Positions 26,048-35,383 of a stretch of DNA of 64,000 nt are shown one piece after another. A program made the position numbers and the translations under genes. The notes under the pieces were generated by a model, which saw only the letters and a list, made by a program, of their open reading frames with translations, was not told where the DNA came from and did no database searches. Position 1 is the first letter of the stretch. Each line of letters opens with the position of its first letter. This DNA comes from Bdellovibrionales bacterium Ga0074139 (GTDB lineage Bacteria > Bdellovibrionota > Bdellovibrionia > Bdellovibrionales > Bdellovibrionaceae). The stretch is taken from contig LNEB01000011.1 of NCBI GenBank assembly GCA_001464795.1, forward strand, positions 62,001 to 126,000, given 5' to 3'.

Positions 26048-26734
26048 GTGACTGATGACAAAATTCTTCTTATTGGCTCTGGCCGCTTGGCCAAGCATTT
26101 CATTTTCTACTTCCAACACCTAGGTGTCTCTTTTTCCACATGGTCACGTCATGATGGCCCAGATTTATTAAAAGAAAAAATTAAAAATGCCAACTTTGTG
26201 GGCCTTGCGGTTTCAGATGCAAGCATTGGTGAGCTCTTTGAGCAATATTTAAAAAATTCTAATGTAAAAGCCTTTCATTTTTCTGGAGCTTTCCATCACC
26301 CCGAAATCTTAAGCTTTCATCCTTTGATGACTTTTTCTGATGAACTGTATGATTTGGAATTTTACAAAAAAATTCATTTTGCAGTGTCTGATTCATCTGC
26401 ATTTAAAAAAATTTTTCCCCTACTTTCTAATCCTTATTTTACCTTGTCGAATGAAGACAAAGGTCTTTACCATGCCTGGGCCGTACTTTTAGGTGCAGGT
26501 ACACAAAATCACTTAAAATCAGGACTTCAGGCTTTTGCAAAAATAGGCGTGCCAGAATCTGCCACTTTAGTTTATTTAGAAAAAATATTTCAGCAATTTA
26601 TCAATCATAAGGGTCAATCGATTACAGGGCCTTGGGTCAGAAATGATCAGTCCACAATTGAAAAAAATTTGAATGCACTTAGTCTGCCGGATCAAAACCT
26701 TTATAAAAATTTAATGGAGCGAACATCCAAATGA
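26048..26734 (+). CDS. panG: PanG-type (Rossmann/DUF2520) candidate ketopantoate reductase
   Basis: 228-aa dinucleotide-binding protein. The N-terminus has a Rossmann motif LLIGSGRLAKHF; mid-protein SGAFHHPEILSFHPLMTF and the helical C-terminal half (HAWAVLLGAGTQNHL, GPWVRND) match the Rossmann-like plus DUF2520 architecture. It is the first gene of an operon that supplies every pantothenate step except the NADPH reduction of ketopantoate, normally done by PanE. The family includes PanG, a ketopantoate reductase described in Francisella. GTG start with AAAGGA SD; its end overlaps panB by four bases. The function is inferred from family and context. Confidence 0.7.
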   Translation: MTDDKILLIGSGRLAKHFIFYFQHLGVSFSTWSRHDGPDLLKEKIKNANFVGLAVSDASIGELFEQYLKNSNVKAFHFSGAFHHPEILSFHPLMTFSDELYDLEFYKKIHFAVSDSSAFKKIFPLLSNPYFTLSNEDKGLYHAWAVLLGAGTQNHLKSGLQAFAKIGVPESATLVYLEKIFQQFINHKGQSITGPWVRNDQSTIEKNLNALSLPDQNLYKNLMERTSK

Positions 26735-27519
26735 AAATTCAAGACTTCAAACTTAAAAAAGAAAAGAACCAAAAAATATCGATGATCACATGCTATGATT
26801 ATTCATTTGCAAAAATTTTAAACTCGACAAATATTGATGCCATTCTTGTAGGCGATTCTGCTGCCATGGTCATGCATGGGGAATCTTCCACATTAAATAT
26901 TTCAACGTCACAGCTTGCTCAACATGTGAAATCAGTTGTTCGTGGAGCTCCTCAGAAAATTGTGATCGCTGACATGCCATTTTTAAGTTACCGAAAAGGA
27001 CTTCGTGCAGCCATGGAGGCAGTGGAAAAGCTGATGAAAGCAGGAGCTCATGCAGTTAAACTAGAAGGAGCGTCAGGACATTTAGAAATCGTCAAACACA
27101 TCGTTGAATCTGGAGTCCCTGTTATGGGTCACTTAGGACTTACTCCACAGTCTGTTCACGCACTTGGTGGATTTAAAGTACAAGGTCGCTTACCAGAAGA
27201 ATTTAAAAAAATTGTTGAGGATGCCAAACTGCTTGAGCAAGCCGGGTGTTTTTCCATTGTACTGGAATGCGTTCCCAAAAAACTAGCAGCAACGATCACA
27301 CAAAATTTAAAAATTCCCACCATTGGAATTGGTGCTGGGGTTGATGTCGATGGTCAAGTTCTTGTTCTTCAAGACATGCTTGGAATGAACTCTGAATTTA
27401 AGCCTAAATTCTTGAGATATTACTTGAATGGCTTTGATCATATCCAAAAGGCCATCAATGAGTACCATGCTGATGTTTTGGAAAACGCATTTCCCAATGA
27501 TAATGAAAGTTACTCATGA
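26731..27519 (+). CDS. panB: 3-methyl-2-oxobutanoate hydroxymethyltransferase
   Basis: TIM-barrel enzyme, 262 aa, adding a hydroxymethyl group from methylene-THF to ketoisovalerate to give ketopantoate. Family blocks: MITCYDYSFAKIL, VGDSAAMVMHG (metal-ligand Asp), VKLEGA, VMGHLGLTPQS and IGIGAG near the C-terminus. Overlaps the upstream PanG-like gene and the downstream panC each by the four bases ATGA, indicating translational coupling. Confidence 0.97.
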   Translation: MKIQDFKLKKEKNQKISMITCYDYSFAKILNSTNIDAILVGDSAAMVMHGESSTLNISTSQLAQHVKSVVRGAPQKIVIADMPFLSYRKGLRAAMEAVEKLMKAGAHAVKLEGASGHLEIVKHIVESGVPVMGHLGLTPQSVHALGGFKVQGRLPEEFKKIVEDAKLLEQAGCFSIVLECVPKKLAATITQNLKIPTIGIGAGVDVDGQVLVLQDMLGMNSEFKPKFLRYYLNGFDHIQKAINEYHADVLENAFPNDNESYS

Positions 27520-28274
27520 CGAAGCTGATTCAAAGCCGCGAACAGGCTCTCAGCATTAGAAAAGAAAATCCAAATCAAAAAATGGGTTTTGTTCCCACCA
27601 TGGGAGCCTTGCATGCTGGGCACGCAGAGCTATTAAAAAAAGCAAGTGCAGAAAATGACATCGTTGTTTTAAGTGTGTTTGTGAATCCCACACAGTTTAA
27701 TAATTCTGACGACTTCAAAAACTATCCGATCACTTTTGATCAGGATCAAAAAATAGCCCAAGCCGAACAAGTGGATTATTTGTGGACGCCTAGTTACCAA
27801 GATCTTTATCCTGATCAGTACCGCTTCCAAGTCAGTGAAAATCAATTCTCAAAAATGCTTTGTGGCCAACATCGCCCCGGCCACTTCGACGGGGTTCTGA
27901 CCGTGGTCATGAGATTACTCAATATTTTAAAACCCCATCAAGCTTACTTTGGCCTTAAAGATTACCAACAGTATCAACTTGTAAAGGATATGACAGAATC
28001 CTTTGCCATGGATGTCAAAATCTTGGGTGTCCCCACTGTCAGGGAAGCCAGTGGTTTAGCTTTAAGTTCTAGAAACTTAAGACTCACGGAAGCACACAAA
28101 ACTTTAGCACCACTTCTTTATAAGACAATCACTCAGTCTTCATCTGCACAACAGGCCATTTCAAAATTAACAGAACTGGGTTTTAAAGTTGATTACGTCG
28201 AAGACTATAAAAATCGAAGATTTGCTGCCGCCTTTTTAGGTGACGTGAGGTTAATTGATAATGTCGAAATCTAA
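27516..28274 (+). CDS. panC: Pantothenate synthetase
   Basis: Cytidylyltransferase-superfamily ligase joining pantoate and beta-alanine. The nucleotide-binding HIGH-type motif is in TMGALHAGHAELL; GHFDGVLTVVMRLLNI and YFGLKDYQQ follow, and SSRNLRL is the KMSKS-like loop. At 252 aa it is slightly shorter than the roughly 280-aa enzymes because the C-terminal domain is abbreviated. Start overlaps panB by ATGA; end overlaps coaBC by 14 bases. Confidence 0.97.
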   Translation: MTKLIQSREQALSIRKENPNQKMGFVPTMGALHAGHAELLKKASAENDIVVLSVFVNPTQFNNSDDFKNYPITFDQDQKIAQAEQVDYLWTPSYQDLYPDQYRFQVSENQFSKMLCGQHRPGHFDGVLTVVMRLLNILKPHQAYFGLKDYQQYQLVKDMTESFAMDVKILGVPTVREASGLALSSRNLRLTEAHKTLAPLLYKTITQSSSAQQAISKLTELGFKVDYVEDYKNRRFAAAFLGDVRLIDNVEI

Positions 28275-29472
28275 AATTCTCATTCTTATGTCAGGATCCA
28301 TTGCATGCTACAAAATTTGCTATTTGATTTCGCTTTTAAGAAAAAATAACTTTGAAGTCAAAGTGGCGGCTTCTGAATCGGCATTGAAGTTTGTTGGTCA
28401 AGCCTCTCTAGAAGCCCTGTCAGGGAACCCGGTCACTTCCGATCTGTGGCAGCCTGGCGCCTCAATGGATCATATTTATCTGGAACGTTGGGCTGATCTT
28501 ATCATTGCAGCTCCTGCAACAGCTCACTTGATTAACCGAATGGCTAGTGGAATCGGTGATGACTTACTTTCAACACTTTTCATCGCCCACGAATTCAAAA
28601 AACCGTTTCTTGTGGCTCCTGCTATGAATACTTCCATGTATTTACATCCTTCGACTCAATCTTCATTGGAAACTTTAAAAAAGTGGAAGGTGCAAATCCT
28701 AGAGGCGGCCTCTGGTGTTTTAGCTTGCGGCGAAACAGGATACGGGAAACTTCTGGAACCTGACTTACTAATGGCTGAAATCCAAAAAGCTTTAAAAATT
28801 CAATTTCATCAATCACAGGTTGTTAGACCCCAGCATAAAATAGCAAAAATTTTAGTGACAGCTGGTGGCACTCAGGAACCCATCGATGATGTTCGCTCGA
28901 TTTCGAATAATAGCACAGGCAGAACCGGTGAAGCCTTAGCCAGATACTTTTCTGAGCTAGGCTTCGATGTCACTTTAAACTTAGCAAAAAGTGCCCAAGT
29001 GATACCTCAGGATAGTTATGATCTTTACCGCTTTGATTCAGCACTTTCCTTACAACAATTGATACAAAAGCAACTGACAGAAAAGCAGTACGATTTTATT
29101 TTTCATGCGGCTGCTGTCAGTGATTACACTGTGGACAAAGCTGTGGGAAAGATCGATTCCAATCAAGAACTTCAGCTTGTGCTAAAAAAGACACCTAAAA
29201 TTGTAAATGAAATTAAAAAGTGGTCGCCTCAATCCAAACTGATTGCCTTTAAACTGACATCGAAAGCGAATGCATCCGAAGTTGAAAATAAAATTCAAAA
29301 ACTTCAATCCAGTTCAAAAGCTGACTTTGTTGTGCAAAACGATTTTCATCAGCTTCAAGACCGGAAGCAGCACCAATTTAATATTTATGATTCAACATTA
29401 AAATCTGAGATTGCTATTGGTCCCGATCATCTTGCTCAGTACTTTTCAAACCTGATAGGAGATACCAAATGA
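28261..29472 (+). CDS. coaBC: Bifunctional CoaBC (Dfp)
   Basis: Fusion of phosphopantothenoylcysteine decarboxylase (N-terminal flavoprotein domain; SGSIACYK start, APAMNTSMY, and [10 protein letters not shown] substrate-clamp cysteine) and phosphopantothenate-cysteine ligase (C-terminal; [38 protein letters not shown]). Length of 404 aa is normal. I start it at the ATG at 28261; a TTG two codons earlier is possible with the GAGG upstream. Its stop overlaps coaX by ATGA. Confidence 0.96.
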   Translation: MSKSKILILMSGSIACYKICYLISLLRKNNFEVKVAASESALKFVGQASLEALSGNPVTSDLWQPGASMDHIYLERWADLIIAAPATAHLINRMASGIGDDLLSTLFIAHEFKKPFLVAPAMNTSMYLHPSTQSSLETLKKWKVQILEAASGVLACGETGYGKLLEPDLLMAEIQKALKIQFHQSQVVRPQHKIAKILVTAGGTQEPIDDVRSISNNSTGRTGEALARYFSELGFDVTLNLAKSAQVIPQDSYDLYRFDSALSLQQLIQKQLTEKQYDFIFHAAAVSDYTVDKAVGKIDSNQELQLVLKKTPKIVNEIKKWSPQSKLIAFKLTSKANASEVENKIQKLQSSSKADFVVQNDFHQLQDRKQHQFNIYDSTLKSEIAIGPDHLAQYFSNLIGDTK

Positions 29473-30239
29473 TTCTAGCTCTCGATGTGGGTAACAGCCA
29501 AATTTACGGCGGTGTTTATGATAATAATAAAATGCTTCTTAGTTTTCGCAGAAATTCCAAACAAGGCTCTTCTTCTGACGAAGTGGGAATCTTTTTAAGA
29601 TCTGTACTTAAAGAAAATGGAATTGATCCACAACTGATCAAACAAATCGCTTTTTGTTCGGTGGTTCCTGACGTTATTTATTCCCTCAAAGGGGCTTGCA
29701 CAAAATATTTTAAAATTAATCCCTTCGTACTTCAGGCCGGTGTAAAAACAGGCCTTAACATTAAATATAAAAATCCCACTGAAGTGGGTGCCGACCGAAT
29801 AGCCAACTCCATCGCAGTTTCGAAGCTCTATCCTAACAAAAACGCCATCATTGTGGATTTAGGAACAGCGACTACATTTGATGTTTTAACAATTGAAAAA
29901 GACTATTTAGGCGGGGCGATTATTCCAGGTCTTAAAATTTCCATGGAATCCTTAGAAAGTCGCACTTCGAAACTTCCGACTGTGGAAATTATCGGAACCA
30001 AAGTGGCCCTTGGAAAAACCACCATCGAAAGCATTCAATCAGGTCTTTATTATGGACAATTAGGTGCAATGAAAGAAATTTGCCGCAAATTAAGCCTCGA
30101 ATGCTTCAAAGGAGAAAAGCCTTTAGTTGTTGGCACGGGGGGATTTTCATCTTTGTTTGAATCAGAAGGCATTTTTGATCACATCATTCCTGATCTTGTA
30201 CTTAAGGGCTTACTTCACTCTCTACAATTAAATGCGTAA
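29469..30239 (+). CDS. coaX: Type III pantothenate kinase
   Basis: ASKHA-fold kinase, 256 aa, that phosphorylates pantothenate and is not feedback-inhibited by CoA. The phosphate-binding loop is [13 protein letters not shown], the catalytic/phosphate-2 region is [11 protein letters not shown] and [12 protein letters not shown], and the C-terminal [11 protein letters not shown] is the adenosine loop. It supplies the kinase step between panC and coaBC in the same operon. Overlaps coaBC by four bases. Confidence 0.96.
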   Translation: MILALDVGNSQIYGGVYDNNKMLLSFRRNSKQGSSSDEVGIFLRSVLKENGIDPQLIKQIAFCSVVPDVIYSLKGACTKYFKINPFVLQAGVKTGLNIKYKNPTEVGADRIANSIAVSKLYPNKNAIIVDLGTATTFDVLTIEKDYLGGAIIPGLKISMESLESRTSKLPTVEIIGTKVALGKTTIESIQSGLYYGQLGAMKEICRKLSLECFKGEKPLVVGTGGFSSLFESEGIFDHIIPDLVLKGLLHSLQLNA

Positions 30240-30249
30240 AGGATAAAAT

Positions 30250-30624
30250 ATGAAAGTCGAAATGATGAAATCCAAAATTCACAGAGCCACTGTCACAGAT
30301 GCTGATCTGAATTACGAAGGATCCATTTCTTTGGGGCCTGAACTGATCAAAGGTTGTGGGTTTTTAATTAATGAAAAAGTAGATGTGCTAAATTGTAACA
30401 ACGGCCAGCGATTCACCACCTATGTCATTCTTGGAAAAAAGGGTGAGGTCACTTTGAATGGAGCCGCTGCAAGGCTAGTACAAAAGGGTGATATTGTAAT
30501 CGTCGTTTCCTACTGCCAACTGGACATCAATGAAGCCAAAAAACACAAACCTCAGGTGATTTTTGTGGATCATAAGAACAGAATCACGGGAACTCATGCT
30601 GAAAAAGCAAATAGTTTAAAGTGA
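30250..30624 (+). CDS. panD: Aspartate 1-decarboxylase proenzyme
   Basis: 124-aa pyruvoyl enzyme making beta-alanine from aspartate. Self-cleavage occurs between Gly and Ser in NYEGSIS (about residue 24-25), and the typical RATVTDADL upstream and [11 protein letters not shown] with YCQLD downstream are present. The last gene of the CoA operon, ten bases after coaX, with an AAAGGAT SD. Its end overlaps the convergent TIGR02147 gene by nine bases. Confidence 0.97.
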   Translation: MKVEMMKSKIHRATVTDADLNYEGSISLGPELIKGCGFLINEKVDVLNCNNGQRFTTYVILGKKGEVTLNGAAARLVQKGDIVIVVSYCQLDINEAKKHKPQVIFVDHKNRITGTHAEKANSLK

Positions 30625-31389
30625 GGATTTGATCTTAGTAACAGGGATAAGTTGCACATTTAATTCGTAAACTTCATCCTTGTGACCGTCTTCCAAAAGT
30701 GCACTTAAGTTTTTTCGAAACTCACGAATTAATTTTTTAGCTTTTGGCAAGTTCTTAACATCAATGGCCATCGTTGTTGATGTCACATCCCGAAGCTCCA
30801 AAGGAACAGACTCTAATTTATCAATGGCCGATCTTAAACTTTTTCGGTGTGATTCCCTTAGAGCTTGGCTAAGCGAATCAGTCGTTGTTTCTAACGCTTG
30901 ATCAAGGGTTAATCGGATAAAGTTTCCATCGAAGGCTACATACTGTAGCTGCTTTAAATTTTGTAGTGCCAGTTCGACTTCAAGTTTTGGCTTTTCCAAC
31001 CGAGCAGCCATCCACTCAATCTGAATGGCTAAAACATTATTTTTTTTATTATGCGTGAGTTTCTCAAAGCCCTTTGTTTCAAGTAAACATAGTAATGCAA
31101 AGTGAATGGGATCTGCTATCAAACAAAACTGTGATTCAGTCAATGCTTGTGAACCTGAAGGAACACCCGAAATGGCATTTTGCCACTTTTGTCGCTCAAC
31201 CAAATCAAGTCTTAAATTATTCAAAATTTTTCCAGCATAGGTTTTTGTCAACCTGCGCTTGCCATTTAAAATTTCAGACAGTCTTCCGCTGGGAATTCCA
31301 ATGGACTGAGAAAATGCACGTAAAGAGTAAGAGGGATTCTTACTCTTTCTGCGAATAAATTCTTTTTTTAATAAGCTTTCTGTTTGCAT
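30616..31389 (-). CDS. TIGR02147/DUF4423-family regulator
   Basis: 257 aa with an N-terminal XRE-like helix-turn-helix ([27 protein letters not shown]) and a long helical C-terminal domain of the type found in TIGR02147 proteins, which are abundant in Bdellovibrio and Fibrobacter. The C-terminal block [18 protein letters not shown] and the [13 protein letters not shown] helix fit this family. Function is unknown but the HTH suggests transcriptional control. It follows a secreted-protein gene by five bases; such regulator/secreted-protein pairs recur in these genomes (from general knowledge), so the partner may be its target. Confidence 0.78.
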   Translation of the reverse strand: MQTESLLKKEFIRRKSKNPSYSLRAFSQSIGIPSGRLSEILNGKRRLTKTYAGKILNNLRLDLVERQKWQNAISGVPSGSQALTESQFCLIADPIHFALLCLLETKGFEKLTHNKKNNVLAIQIEWMAARLEKPKLEVELALQNLKQLQYVAFDGNFIRLTLDQALETTTDSLSQALRESHRKSLRSAIDKLESVPLELRDVTSTTMAIDVKNLPKAKKLIREFRKNLSALLEDGHKDEVYELNVQLIPVTKIKSSL

Positions 31390-31394
31390 GGGGG

Positions 31395-32762
31395 TTATTG
31401 GACTTTAATAAGACGAAAATTGCGATCAACAAGCACTCGCTTGCCAGCTCGCACTCGAGTGAATTTTTCATTTTCGTACTGCCTAAGTTCGGCATCACGA
31501 TCGAGAACACACGATAGGCTGTTTGTTTGACCATATTTGAATTCAAAAATTAATTTAGTACTTTTACGGCAATTTAAATAATCAACATTACCTGTCAGTA
31601 TAAATGAAACTTTTGCGATTTCTTCTGCTTTGAATTCAACCTGCAAACCTGTCAATTCACTAAACTTCCATCCAGACCAAGCATAGGATAATTCAATGAG
31701 CTTTTGGGATTTATACTTAAGTGTGAATCCACTTGATGAAGTTTCCCAAACTTCATCTCTCCTCAGCAAAAAATAATCTGATTTGATACTATAAGCTGAT
31801 AATATACTAAATTGACCCCCCAAATAAAGAGTTCCGTTTGAATTAAAAACGACTTGTTGAACGGATCCACTCCCCAAAAAAGTGGGAAGTTCTAATTGTG
31901 TTAAATCAGCAGGAACTAGGTTAACAGAATATCTGCACTGACCAGAATGATATACTGCTGTACAGTATCCATTATCATTGCTGATTTTTCCAGGGAATTG
32001 TAATTCAGGTATACTAAAATTAAAATTCAGGCCATCTAATTGTAATTCCCAAATTAATTTTTTAATGTAGTAAGAATTAAAAAATGGAATCCCTTCAGCT
32101 GTCGTTAACAATAGTAAATTCAGATCATCTATTATTAATTTTCTGTAATCTAATAAAGACAGTTGATTCAATTGATCGGCCCAAAACAGTCCGTTTAAAT
32201 ACCGAACAGCCTGTGATGATCTATGTTCCTTAGCTCGTGCCTCACGAAAAATAAGCTCGTGAATGATCGTCGCCACTTTTGAGTTATCATCTAACAAATT
32301 CCAAAGATCCTGGCTAAAAGTGTGCCGGTAAGGATTCAACGGGGGCTTCACATCTGTTTGAACGACAAGTTGTTTGATTTTGCAGTTGACCGGCCAAAGT
32401 GCATCACCTTGATCAGGTATGTCACCCAGTTCAACTCCAGGAATAAATTTAGACTCTTGAAAAAAGCTTTTGTACCAAACCCGAAACGCCCAAGCTCGGC
32501 TTGGATCAATTTTTTCTACGCGTGAAATGATCGAGTCTACTTTTTCATCAAGTGTGTTTCCTTGTGGTGGAATCAGTGTCATTCCGAATTTAACTTCGGC
32601 TTCAAATAGGTCGTAAAATTTTGCAGAAGTGATTTTTCCTGCTGAGTCGTAACAAACTAAAACATCGCCTCCGTTACCACGGTCATGACCACCCAAAAAT
32701 TGGGCCTGCACGGCTAATGTAGTCATTGTAATTAGGATTACGATTAAACTTCTCATCTTCAC
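31395..32762 (-). CDS. Secreted protein with HExxxREA segment
   Basis: 455 aa. Signal peptide (MKMRSLIVILITMTTLAVQA), then GGHDRGNGGDVLVC at the mature N-terminus, a motif shared by a family of exported Bdellovibrio proteins in my recollection. Around residue 170 lies VATIIHELIFREARAKEH, which resembles a zinc-peptidase helix but has HELIFREA rather than HExxH. The C-terminal half is beta-rich with cysteines. Co-directional with the TIGR02147 gene, five bases apart. Function not known; a degenerate metalloprotease is one possibility. Confidence 0.68.
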   Translation of the reverse strand: MKMRSLIVILITMTTLAVQAQFLGGHDRGNGGDVLVCYDSAGKITSAKFYDLFEAEVKFGMTLIPPQGNTLDEKVDSIISRVEKIDPSRAWAFRVWYKSFFQESKFIPGVELGDIPDQGDALWPVNCKIKQLVVQTDVKPPLNPYRHTFSQDLWNLLDDNSKVATIIHELIFREARAKEHRSSQAVRYLNGLFWADQLNQLSLLDYRKLIIDDLNLLLLTTAEGIPFFNSYYIKKLIWELQLDGLNFNFSIPELQFPGKISNDNGYCTAVYHSGQCRYSVNLVPADLTQLELPTFLGSGSVQQVVFNSNGTLYLGGQFSILSAYSIKSDYFLLRRDEVWETSSSGFTLKYKSQKLIELSYAWSGWKFSELTGLQVEFKAEEIAKVSFILTGNVDYLNCRKSTKLIFEFKYGQTNSLSCVLDRDAELRQYENEKFTRVRAGKRVLVDRNFRLIKVQ

Positions 32763-32820
32763 CTCGATGAAATGGATATATCCAACAGATTGGCGGGATT
32801 CAAGGAATTTGGGAACAATG

Positions 32821-32841
32821 TGCTCCCAAGGTGTGGGAGCA
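32821..32841. terminator. Hairpin between two minus-strand genes
   Basis: TGCTCCCA (32821-32828) and TGGGAGCA (32834-32841) form a perfect 8-bp stem with a five-base loop directly after the stop of the gene at 32846. No T-run follows on the minus strand, so termination is only possible. Confidence 0.45.
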
Positions 32842-32845
32842 TGAA

Positions 32846-34135
32846 TTAAAAAACTCGAAATGATTCCACTGAATCCACATAGGACTCAGCTTTGATGATA
32901 TTTAAGCTTTTATTATGTTGAATGGACTGCCATCCCATATCTTTAAGTAAATCAGCATACTTCTTTTGATGAATCATAAGATCAAAGACTTTGATTTCAG
33001 TTTTAAGCACATTTTTTTGGGATTCTAGTGATGGAAGATCTAACAGCACAAAGTGGACCTCGGGCTGGCTGGCGGCAAAGGTTTCGATTCCCCCACGAAT
33101 GTAGGATCCATACACTTGAGCCTGTTTCTGTGCACAATTCTTCACTAACAATACTTTCCTGACTTGAGCGGGGATTTTAAAAAGCTCCTGCATCTGCACG
33201 TCCTCGCACATCTCCCAAATGTAGTGCTGAGCTTTGATTTCTTGAAAGGATTTGGCAGCTAAATAACTTTTTGAAGGTACGTGGTAAAGACTCTCCCCGT
33301 TCCAAACACCAATTTCTTTTCCAGGGAAGCGGCTTTGTAACAGATCAAACTGTTTTAAAGTTTCAGTATTGATTTCCTGATTAAGAATTAAATAATCAAA
33401 CTGAGCCTTTAACAAGAAGGGCTGAAGACCCCCTTGAGAATCAATTAACTTTTGAAACGGTAACGGTTGCAAATCCTTTTGAAGCTGAGTCAGTTGAATC
33501 ACCAGATCAAAGGTATTCAAAATTTCACTGGAATTCTTTTTTAAATGAAGTGGTAGCTGCTTTAAAAAAACATACTGATCTTGCATGTTCATTTTGGAAT
33601 AAGCTAACCACCAACGGTGGGAAAGAAACGAATTAATATCTCCGTAACCCTTTTGTTGATCTTGATTCCATACTCGCACGTAAAAATCAGAAACAAATAA
33701 TCGAAGTCTTTCGTTAGCAATCTGAGTTTTTAAAACATCCATCATGACCGCTTTTTGAAAGGCCCACGAAGAGTAAAACTCTTTGTCCCAAATCTTGATC
33801 ATACCATTCAAAGTTTGTGTAACTTGAGGTTTTTGGTAAAGCTGAACGTGCAAATTTGTTTGGCTTGGACCCCAAAAAAGTGTGACCCATTTTTCAAAAG
33901 GAAGAATTTCATTTTCAATTAGAACTTGCTTGCGGTGAAAGTCTTTTGAGAAAGGCACATCTTCTTTGTTTTCGCAGCGAAAAATAGAGGATTGATCAGG
34001 AAAAGTGATTTTTTCAATCAGCTTAGAATTTATACATTGGGGTGATTGAGAAACTTGCGCCAAAAGCAATACAATGAATGCAAAAGTGATAAGAAAGAAG
34101 TTTCCCGCCCAAGTAGATATCATGCGAAAATACAT
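32846..34135 (-). CDS. Membrane-anchored or secreted protein, unknown
   Basis: About 425-429 aa, not recognised. An N-terminal hydrophobic segment (NFFLITFAFIVLLLAQV) acts as signal or anchor. The remainder contains many aromatic residues, is mostly helical, and includes cysteines (QCINSK, FRCEN, MCEDVQ, NCAQK). The start could be the ATG at 34135 or 34123; neither has a clear SD. Upstream lies the toxin gene in the same direction, separated by 27 bases, but composition and content differ, so they are probably unrelated. Confidence 0.6.
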   Translation of the reverse strand: MYFRMISTWAGNFFLITFAFIVLLLAQVSQSPQCINSKLIEKITFPDQSSIFRCENKEDVPFSKDFHRKQVLIENEILPFEKWVTLFWGPSQTNLHVQLYQKPQVTQTLNGMIKIWDKEFYSSWAFQKAVMMDVLKTQIANERLRLFVSDFYVRVWNQDQQKGYGDINSFLSHRWWLAYSKMNMQDQYVFLKQLPLHLKKNSSEILNTFDLVIQLTQLQKDLQPLPFQKLIDSQGGLQPFLLKAQFDYLILNQEINTETLKQFDLLQSRFPGKEIGVWNGESLYHVPSKSYLAAKSFQEIKAQHYIWEMCEDVQMQELFKIPAQVRKVLLVKNCAQKQAQVYGSYIRGGIETFAASQPEVHFVLLDLPSLESQKNVLKTEIKVFDLMIHQKKYADLLKDMGWQSIQHNKSLNIIKAESYVDSVESFRVF

Positions 34136-34162
34136 GGCAACTTCGGTGCCAGGAGTTGTTTG

Positions 34163-34855
34163 CTATTTAACGAGACTTCGGATGCGCTGCCAAAGCTGCG
34201 CTTTTGGAATTTCATCGATTTTTAATGAGTCCATACATTGCTCAAGACGCCCTTTGCGAGTAGCTAAAGTAGCAATCGCTTTTTTAAGATCGCGCTCGAC
34301 ACTTTCGCCATACGCAGTAGCAGCTTTTTGAATGGCTGCTTGAAGTGAGTTCCGACTTAGCCCCACCATGGCTAGGTCAATTAAATCTCGACTGTTTACA
34401 GCATCGTCGCTCCAGCGGTCTGAATTTGCTAAAAGTTTTGTTGTCGCCATATCTAGCGAAGTCAATGTAGAGATGCCGCAGATTTTTTCATTGAGCGTGG
34501 GAGTTTCCAATTGAACCCGCCCTTCAAAAACGATTTCAAATTTTATTTCAACATTGTTGACAAGAATCATAGTGCGAATGCCGTATTGGTCGGTACGAAT
34601 TTCGCGGGTTGTATAAAGCGGCATTCCAGGGCGAGTTATGGAGCTAATGCCTTCTTTTTTAAGTAGGCTTCGCAAAGTGGAATAACCAGTAGAATTAGAA
34701 ACCAAGAAGTCGATATCGGCAGACTCACGATATTCGTCTCGAGCCAAAACAATGGCGGTTCCGCCACCAAAGAGGCAAAAGTTTTGATCTAAAAGATCTG
34801 CATTCAGTGATTGCAAAACTGAAGCGATGCGGTTGTGGTGCTCACGTCTAAACAA
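34163..34855 (-). CDS. AbiEii/AbiGii-type nucleotidyltransferase (toxin)
   Basis: About 230-aa nucleotidyltransferase of the AbiEii/AbiGii group, the toxin of type IV-like toxin-antitoxin or abortive-infection pairs. The active-site region reads LFGGGTAIVL, then SADIDFLVS (two metal-binding aspartates), and further down KFEIVFEGR. I place the start at the TTG at 34855 (giving MFRREHHNRIASVLQSLN, the usual family N-terminus), because GGGAG lies seven bases upstream; it overlaps the end of the antitoxin by eight bases. The longer frame from a TTG at 34885 is less likely. Translationally coupled to the XRE gene. It may protect against phage. Confidence 0.82.
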   Translation of the reverse strand: MFRREHHNRIASVLQSLNADLLDQNFCLFGGGTAIVLARDEYRESADIDFLVSNSTGYSTLRSLLKKEGISSITRPGMPLYTTREIRTDQYGIRTMILVNNVEIKFEIVFEGRVQLETPTLNEKICGISTLTSLDMATTKLLANSDRWSDDAVNSRDLIDLAMVGLSRNSLQAAIQKAATAYGESVERDLKKAIATLATRKGRLEQCMDSLKIDEIPKAQLWQRIRSLVK

Positions 34856-35333
34856 GCAGGCGCTCCCGGCCAAAGGCAGCCACAAGCATGTCTATCAATT
34901 TTCTTTCTCGCTGACTCAAAGAGCTCTGATCCACATGCCGCCAATTACGTTCGTAAAGATCCAGAGCTTCTTTCGGAGTCAATTGTGTCGTGTCCTTAAG
35001 CTGCCAAGCAAGTCGTTTAAGCTCCTTGTAATTTGCGATCGGAATTTTCTTTGGAAGCTTTCCTCGGGCAACATTCTCAGAAGGTCTTTTTGCTCGAGGA
35101 TCGCTGAGATCGATCTGGAGTCCTAGTGCTGAAATAACGCTTTGGTAAGCGCCCATTGTGACGGACGGTTCGCCTTTTTCAATGCGGAAAAGAGTGACTC
35201 GAGAGATTTCAGCAGCCTCCGCAGCTACATTGGCATTGATCCCGAGGTCTTTTCTGCGCTCACGTAGAAGGCGGCCAAGAGTGCGTAAGGCTTCAAGGGG
35301 TTTTTTATTAAGGGTAGGTGCTTTAGCAGGCAT
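34848..35333 (-). CDS. XRE-family antitoxin/regulator
   Basis: 161 aa. Residues about 20-75 form an XRE/Cro helix-turn-helix (LLRERRKDLGINANVAAEAA then ISRVTLFRIEKGEPSVTMGAY). The C-terminal half is helical and contains SQRERKLIDML. It is placed as the antitoxin partner of the AbiEii protein through the overlap of the two genes. A consensus-like promoter and a perfect 12-bp inverted repeat lie directly upstream and suggest self-repression. The ATG is preceded by only a weak GAGA; predicted leader length is very short. Confidence 0.82.
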   Translation of the reverse strand: MPAKAPTLNKKPLEALRTLGRLLRERRKDLGINANVAAEAAEISRVTLFRIEKGEPSVTMGAYQSVISALGLQIDLSDPRAKRPSENVARGKLPKKIPIANYKELKRLAWQLKDTTQLTPKEALDLYERNWRHVDQSSLSQRERKLIDMLVAAFGRERLLV

Positions 35334-35383
35334 ATGTTTCTCATTATATACTATTTTTAATATTTGTACAGAATGAGAAACAT
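35334..35383 (-). promoter_or_regulatory. Promoter and operator of XRE-AbiEii pair
   Basis: On the minus strand TGTACA and TATAAT are separated by 16 bases, ending just before the XRE start codon. ATGTTTCTCATT (35334-35345) and AATGAGAAACAT (35372-35383) form a perfect 12-bp inverted repeat that brackets this promoter, with 26 bases between the arms. This is the geometry expected for an autoregulatory operator of the XRE protein. Confidence 0.65.

Noticed and set aside
34856-34885. Longer N-terminus for the AbiEii protein
   Set aside because: It would start at TTG inside the XRE gene without SD; the TTG at 34855 has GGGAG and gives the family N-terminus.
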